Part shown: positions 62,538-64,000 of the stretch, one piece after another
Layout of the letters: each line of letters opens with the position of its first letter
Numbering within the stretch: position 1 is the first letter of the stretch
Assembly (NCBI GenBank): GCA_965243695.1
Contig: CBDEWC010000015.1
Coordinates: 1 to 64,000, forward strand
Length of the DNA: 64,000 nucleotides
Direction: 5' to 3'
Source: JAKVCB01 sp965243695
Lineage (GTDB): Bacteria > Planctomycetota > Planctomycetia > Pirellulales > Lacipirellulaceae
The notes under the pieces: model-generated
What the model was told of the DNA's origin: nothing
What the model saw: only the letters and a program-made list of their open reading frames with translations
The model's database searches: none
Position numbers and translations under genes: made by a program

Positions 62538-63584
62538 TTACACGGAAACGAAACTTTGGCCATCGGCCCACTGACCCATTTCTTCCTGAAACACGGCACT
62601 CTTGTCGATCTCGATCTGGCCATCGTCGGCAACCGCGATCGCATACCGTTCCAGGGGACGTGGCGCAGGCCCCTCAAAGTTAACCCCGTCTTTATAAAAA
62701 CCGCTGCCGTGGCAGGGACATTTAAACTTCTGTTCGGCTTCCAGCCAGTTTGGCGTGCACCCCAAATGGGTACAAACCGACTTCAGGGCAAAAATCTGTT
62801 GCTCTCCCTGATAATCGGTATTCACAACCCAAACCCCAAATTGGGCCTTAAATTTAGTTTGGACCTGACCGGCAGGAAACTGATCGGGAAAGCCGACCTT
62901 AAATCGGCTGGGTGGTTCACGCAAAATATTGGGGAACATAAACCGAACCGTTCCCATCACAAACAAAAAGCTGGTCACCGCCAGGGCTGTGAACCCAGTC
63001 GCCAAAGCGGTCAACCCAAACAGGAATGACCGCCGTTCGGCAACTTGCTCTTTGGTCCGCTCCGACTTGACCTTGGCATACTCCGGCTTGACCGGCATCG
63101 GAGGAACAACAATCTGCTCCTTCGGCTTTTTTACCTTGGGTGCAACTGGCTTGCCTTGGGCAATAGCCTCGGCCTTGGTGATGGGACCTGGCCGGTCGGC
63201 TTGCGATTTCCTCGCCGCGGCCAAAATGCTTTGTGTATCCAGAGGTGGTTGCTCAGTCGCAACCGCTGCTTTTTTCTTGGGAGCCGCTTTCTGAGCCGCG
63301 GGCTTTGGAGCAGGTTTTTCCTTGGCTGGAGATGGTGCCTCGGCAGCTTCCTTTTCACCGCGGGCCATCGCCAACATTTCAGCGACGCTCGGACGGCCCG
63401 AGCCTGACTTCGGTGTGCTCGCCGGCGGGGCCGGAACCTCTTTCTCAACCGAACTGCTTTCGGCAGGTTCCGCTGCTGGTTGATCGTCGGCCGGTGGCGA
63501 ACTGTCGCTCGAGTCGTCGCCGCCATCCGCTTTCCGCGCCGCCGCGAGAATCTCTGCCACCGACATTTTGCTCTTATCTGCCAT
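62538..63584 (-). CDS. Rieske iron-sulfur protein with long N-terminal extension
   Basis: The 348-residue product has a Rieske domain with CTHLGC (271-276) and CPCHGSGF (289-296), so Cys271, His273, Cys289 and His292 hold the cluster. A membrane helix (186-215, with SFLFGLTALATGFTALAV) anchors it. Residues 1-180 are a low-complexity Ala/Pro/Lys extension that repeats one short helix three times: SVAEILAAARKA at 8, SVAEMLAMARGE at 66 and QSILAAARKS at 118. The usual protein lacks this part. It is the first gene of the respiratory operon. Confidence 0.93.
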   Translation of the reverse strand: MADKSKMSVAEILAAARKADGGDDSSDSSPPADDQPAAEPAESSSVEKEVPAPPASTPKSGSGRPSVAEMLAMARGEKEAAEAPSPAKEKPAPKPAAQKAAPKKKAAVATEQPPLDTQSILAAARKSQADRPGPITKAEAIAQGKPVAPKVKKPKEQIVVPPMPVKPEYAKVKSERTKEQVAERRSFLFGLTALATGFTALAVTSFLFVMGTVRFMFPNILREPPSRFKVGFPDQFPAGQVQTKFKAQFGVWVVNTDYQGEQQIFALKSVCTHLGCTPNWLEAEQKFKCPCHGSGFYKDGVNFEGPAPRPLERYAIAVADDGQIEIDKSAVFQEEMGQWADGQSFVSV

Positions 63585-64000
63585 CTGTGACCAACTCCCG
63601 TGCCATCGTGAACCGCACGCCAACAACTACCCTCGACAACTTAAACAAGTCTTCACTACTCATGGCCGCACCTATCTCGTGCCCCACTCAGCAAACCGGA
63701 ACATGGGCTGATTTTCGGGAACCCTCATGCAAAACGGTGAGGCCCCAGGCGCCAGCGCCCGGACCTTTCCTCAGGAACTTCTAACAGCGGTGAGCAACCC
63801 TTTTCTTCGCAACAGTTTAAAGCGATGTCACGACGCGGGGAATGGGGATTGTGACTTTTTTCACAATCTCTGCCCAAATTTAATGCCACCCCACCCAAAC
63901 TGTCAACCGTCGTTTTTCAGATCCACGGTGGTTCTCACAGCATCCCCCGCCAAAACAGTACCGCCCCCTCAAGTCTGAGGGAGACCTTCAAGGGGTCTTC
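63585..64000. other. Upstream region of the respiratory operon, no gene seen
   Basis: The 416 bases hold no supported gene. They contain the CRP/FNR-type palindrome at 63847-63868 and, at the very end, a small stem (ccctcaagtctgaggg near 63970) that may belong to the next gene's terminator. A promoter for the operon should lie here, but no clear -10 or -35 pair was found. Confidence 0.6.
63847..63868. promoter_or_regulatory. CRP/FNR-family operator-like palindrome
   Basis: GATTGTGA and TCACAATC form perfect 8-base arms around the six bases CTTTTT. The core TGTGA-N6-TCACA equals the consensus bound by CRP-type regulators. It lies about 263 bases upstream of the Rieske start, the first gene of the operon. 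The FNR consensus TTGAT-N4-ATCAA does not fit, so a CRP-like specificity is more likely. Confidence 0.6.

Overview
The window looks like a chromosomal segment of a planctomycete, most likely a Pirellula-type member of the Planctomycetota. The evidence is the set of PEP-CTERM sorting tails, an Lpg1974-like outer-membrane protein, a MoxR/DUF58/VWA operon containing very large secreted or membrane proteins, and a respiratory operon with a giant multihaem cytochrome. The genus is inference only. The window splits into two contrasting halves at a tRNA-Glu gene (17509-17581, minus strand).

Positions 1 to about 17500 are accessory DNA in decay. They hold a GH42-like glycoside hydrolase split by a frameshift in a G6 run, a broken aldo/keto reductase, an alpha/beta hydrolase, a fused glycosyltransferase-cytochrome P450, a GT4 glycosyltransferase, an SUMF1-type protein and its truncated copy, an Lpg1974-like porin, a truncated sialidase, a pentapeptide-repeat PEP-CTERM protein and a frameshifted nuclease. 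Between them lie three families of dispersed repeats: A, a PEP-CTERM tail with a spacer; B, an integrase-associated tail with a conserved hairpin; and C, an integrase C-terminus joined to the 3' end and terminator of tRNA-Glu. Repeat C occurs at 10360 and again at the intact tRNA, so tRNA-Glu appears to be an integration site that received at least two elements in tandem. Only the C-terminal pieces of their tyrosine integrases remain.

Positions 17.5-28 kb are compact chromosomal genes: an ABC ATPase, a large membrane protein and a MazG-like protein in one coupled unit, then a small Rieske protein, a DUF6263-like protein, a UPF0173 hydrolase and archaeal-type phosphoglycerate mutase (apgM). 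From 39.0 kb down to 25.2 kb the minus strand carries one long gene set: MoxR ATPase, DUF58 protein, two VWA membrane proteins, a 1188-residue coiled-coil membrane protein, a small secreted protein, a squalene-cyclase-like repeat protein and an NPCBM protein.

Positions 63.6 kb down to about 41.8 kb on the minus strand form a nearly continuous respiratory operon. It runs Rieske protein, b6-type cytochrome b, subunit-IV-like cytochrome b with an added membrane domain, an eight-haem PDZ cytochrome of 1589 residues, two cupredoxin-like proteins, a dihaem cytochrome c lipoprotein, cytochrome oxidase subunits II and I, haem A synthase (ctaA), haem O synthase (ctaB), subunits III and IV, an ABC exporter, SCO and DUF420 proteins and two small membrane proteins. 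The order suggests quinol oxidation by a bc-type complex, electron transfer through the giant cytochrome and copper or haem carriers, and oxygen reduction by an A2-type oxidase, with assembly factors in the same transcript. A perfect CRP/FNR-type palindrome lies upstream of the first gene.
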